From positions 25,848,008 to 25,912,007 of the forward strand of contig CM049313.1 of the NCBI GenBank assembly GCA_026874595.1: a stretch of DNA of 64,000 bases, in the 5' to 3' direction. Position 1 is the stretch's first letter; the number at the start of each line of letters is the position of its first letter. The position numbers and the translations under genes are program-made. Positions 61,362 through 64,000 of the stretch are shown here, piece by piece. The notes beneath the pieces were generated by a model. It made no database searches and was not told the DNA's origin. It saw only the letters and a list, made by a program, of their open reading frames with translations. Source of the stretch: Sipunculus nudus. Its lineage: Eukaryota > Annelida > Sipuncula > Golfingiida > Sipunculidae.

Positions 61362-63252
61362 TTAGCTCAGCTGACTTTCAGTCATGCTGAGCTATAGCGA
61401 TCACTCTTTGTCCATCGTCCGTCTGTCTGTCTGTCCGTCTGTCCGTCTCTCCGTTAACTAGGCACAAATCGTAACCACTGGACCTAGAATCTTGTAACTT
61501 GACATTCTGAGAGGTCAATAAAAAATCTCCTTGGAAACCAGAAATTAGGTCTCTGTTACCCATATCCTTTGAGCTATGGGGCCTCAAGTACCCCCCAGAA
61601 TAGTAAAAAATTTCATACAAAAACTCATTAACTACATCACTGCTGGTCATGATTTTTGGCATACATATTAATTATGAGATGTTAAATCAGTTCCTGCAGA
61701 CTGGTGGCACCACCTGTATTTTTCGATTTTTTACGAATTTTTTCCCCTATTTTTGAGACCTTAAAAAATGTGAACATCTGTTTACAGGGCACAAATCGTA
61801 TAGACTAAACCTAGAATCTTCATCCTTTACACAGTGAGAGACCTATGAAAAGTCTCCATGGAAACCAGAAATTAGGTCTCTGTTACCCATATCCTTTGAG
61901 CTATGGGGCCCCAAAGTACCCCCGAGAATAGTCAAAAATTTCATACAAAAACTTCAATATCTCATTAACTACATCACTGATGGTCATGATTTTTAGCATA
62001 CATATTGATCATGAGATGTTTCAACAGTTTCTGCAGACTGGTGGCGCCACCTGTATTTTTCAATTTTTTACGAATTGTTTTCTCTATTTTTGAGACCTTT
62101 AAAAATGTGAACATCTGTTAACAGGGCACAAATCATAAAGACTTGACCTAGAATCTTCATTCTTGACACAGTGTGAGACCTATGAAAAGTCTCCATGGAA
62201 ACCTGAAATAGAGTCTCTGTTACCCATATCCTTTGTGGGTCTCCCAATTACCCCCCAGAATAATGGGAAATTTCATACAAAAACTTCAGTATCTCATTAA
62301 CTACAACACTGATGGTCATGATTTTTGACATACATATTGATCAAGAGGTGTTCCATCAGTTCCTGCAGACTGGTGGCACCACCTGTATTTTTTCAAATTT
62401 TTACAATTTTTTTTTCTCTATTTTTGAGACCTTTAAGGATGTAGTTATCTGTCAACAGGGTACAAATCGTAACGACTGAACCTAGAATCTTCATTCTCGA
62501 CACACAGGGAGACCAATGAAAAGTCTCCGTTGAAACCTGAAACTAGGTCTCTGTTACCCATATCCTTTGAGCTATGGCACTCCAAAGTACAGCTCAAAAT
62601 AATGGAAAATTTTATACAAAAGCTGAAGTATCTGAACAACTAATGCAGAGATCACCATAATTGTTTGCATGGATATTGATCATGGAGTGTTTCATCAGTT
62701 TCTGCAGACTGGTGGCACCACCTGTACTTGTTCAGGTTTTTTACAAATTTTTTTCTCTATTTTTGAGACCTTTAAAGATATGAACATCTGATAACAGGGC
62801 ACAAATCATAACAACTGGACTTAAAATCTTTATTCTTGACACACAGGGAGACCCATGATAAGTCTCCATGGAAACCTGAAATTAGATTTCTGTTACCCAT
62901 ATCAATTCAGTTGTATGGCTCCAAAATACCCCCGAGATAATGAAAAATTTGATACAAAAACTGAAGTATCTCAGTAACTACAACACTGATGGTCATAATT
63001 TTTGGCATACATATTGATCATGAGGTGTTCCATAAGTTTCTGCAGACTGATAGAGCCACCTGTATTTTTTTTAAAGTTTAAGCATTTTTTCTCTATTTGC
63101 GAGATATATTAATACAGACACAATCTTGGCCTGTTGGTTAATCTGTTTGATGCTTCAATTGAATGAGTATATACTACCATTCAGATGATAAAATTTCCTT
63201 TTGCAAATCTCTTCCCAGTCAGCTGAGCGTCATGACCCACGGGTCACTTGTT
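61362..63252 (+). mobile_element. Family B element directly downstream of the gene
   Basis: Head TTAGCTCAGCTGACT with partner AGTCATGCTGAGCTA from 61362, and tail TCAGCTGAGC (63219-63228), TGACCCACGGGTCA and CTTGTT. Five core units of about 335 bp start with TTAACTAGGCACAAATCGTA and its variants. The last unit keeps the uninterrupted tail GTATTTTTTTTAAAGTTT, which serves as an empty site for the A insertion at 58897. It begins 80 bp after the poly(A) signal. Confidence 0.8.
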
Positions 63253-64000
63253 CTCTGTAAGGAGAGTGTATCATCACGGCTGTGAAGAGTAACTCTCAGG
63301 TTCTCCAACTAGAAAAATCTACTTTGGTGCTGTAGTGTTGTCATGTAAGTTAGCAGTAGAATGGGTTAGTTTGCTGATATTGGATTACATATTGCATCAT
63401 TTTATGATATATCTGATCATTTATTGATATGCACACCATATATTTTCATTTCATGGTCATTGGAGTAACAGGTGTGGTATTAGGTAGATATATACATTAA
63501 TTATATATTGTCCAGTTATGTTAGTCATGTAATTTGTCCATTTAATGTCCATTATTTTTAAGCCTTCTCAAAGCTTGGTTGATTGGTTATCAATATATGA
63601 CAGATTTGTTGCTTCTCTGTCTGTATGTTGGCTGGCATCGCTTGCTGTGATACAGACTTACTTTATTTCTCTATATATCATTAGCTGTATTTATGATATA
63701 CCTTTCTTTGTTAGTTACAGACATGCAGGTTTGCTGAAGGTTAGCTCAGGATAAAATTCTCTTGGTTGATTTTCCACATATCTGCAAATGTGGTCAGCAC
63801 CCATAGTCTTTGGAAAAAATGGCATTACTATTTAATAGTGCAAACTGTTTATATGTGTACGTATATGGCCCTCTGATGGCCATTTAAAAAACAGATTGAA
63901 TGAAAGCAGATTGGAGAATGAGTAGGTTATGGCAAAAATCATTAGAAATATATCACTGCAATAACCAAACCTGTTTAAACAATCCTGTTGCCAAATGATA
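63253..64000. other. Downstream flank without identified features
   Basis: No exon, repeat or RNA gene recognised in either strand. Confidence 0.4.

Overview
The window is eukaryotic, intron-rich, AT-rich genomic DNA. The only protein-coding gene I can support is the C-terminal half of an adenylate-forming enzyme (4-coumarate-CoA ligase-like / luciferase-like acyl-CoA synthetase, ANL superfamily) on the + strand. Six coding exons join in phase across about 49 kb: 11718-11889, 34065-34165, 35987-36131, 45548-45630, 45940-46105 and 61000-61118. They total 786 nt (261 codons plus stop). A broken duplicate of the first of these exons lies just upstream at 11445-11621. The N-terminal half, including the ATP-binding P-loop-like motif, must lie before the window. 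I infer a bivalve mollusc or close relative from the large introns, the luciferase-like gene, and the pearl-like tandem-core elements; no species can be named.

The rest is almost all repeats, mostly inside introns. Seven families of putative non-autonomous rolling-circle (Helentron/HINE or pearl-like) elements share one layout. In four of them subterminal inverted repeats are clear, and in all seven there is a short hairpin near the 3' end followed by a fixed terminus. Most have a core of tandem units. I call them A (GTATCCGCC), B (TCAGCTGAGC), B' (an AT-rich relative of B), C (GCGAACCTGTG), D (GTATCCCCAGAC), E (GTTCACTCTGTGAA), F (4972-5976) and G (38459-40147). A 12-bp palindrome, GGTGGCGCCACC, recurs in the tandem units of A, B, C, D and E. 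Family A copies all sit inside other elements, and two of these insertions have paralogous empty sites in the window.

Layout: 1-11 kb holds a decayed pogo-like transposase fragment and elements C, F, D, C, C with an LTR-like block. 11.4-11.9 kb holds the exon pair. 12-27.7 kb (intron) holds E with nested A, a 53-bp satellite, B, B', D and a further B' with A. 27.7-34 kb holds mostly plain sequence, a LINE fragment and a 31-bp minisatellite. 34-36.1 kb holds two exons separated by a minisatellite built from the first exon's own 3' end and splice donor. 36-45.5 kb holds triply nested elements and a TA-flanked inverted-repeat transposon. 45.5-46.1 kb holds two exons. 46.7-48.8 kb holds a long-TIR transposon with 8-bp target duplication. 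50.5-56.2 kb holds a CpG-richer promoter-like patch, a possible solo LTR, a pogo-like fragment, a minisatellite and a GC-rich inverted-repeat element. 56.9-60.7 kb holds B with nested A. 61.0-61.3 kb holds the last exon and poly(A) signal. 61.4-63.3 kb holds a further B element. The last 0.75 kb shows nothing I can identify.
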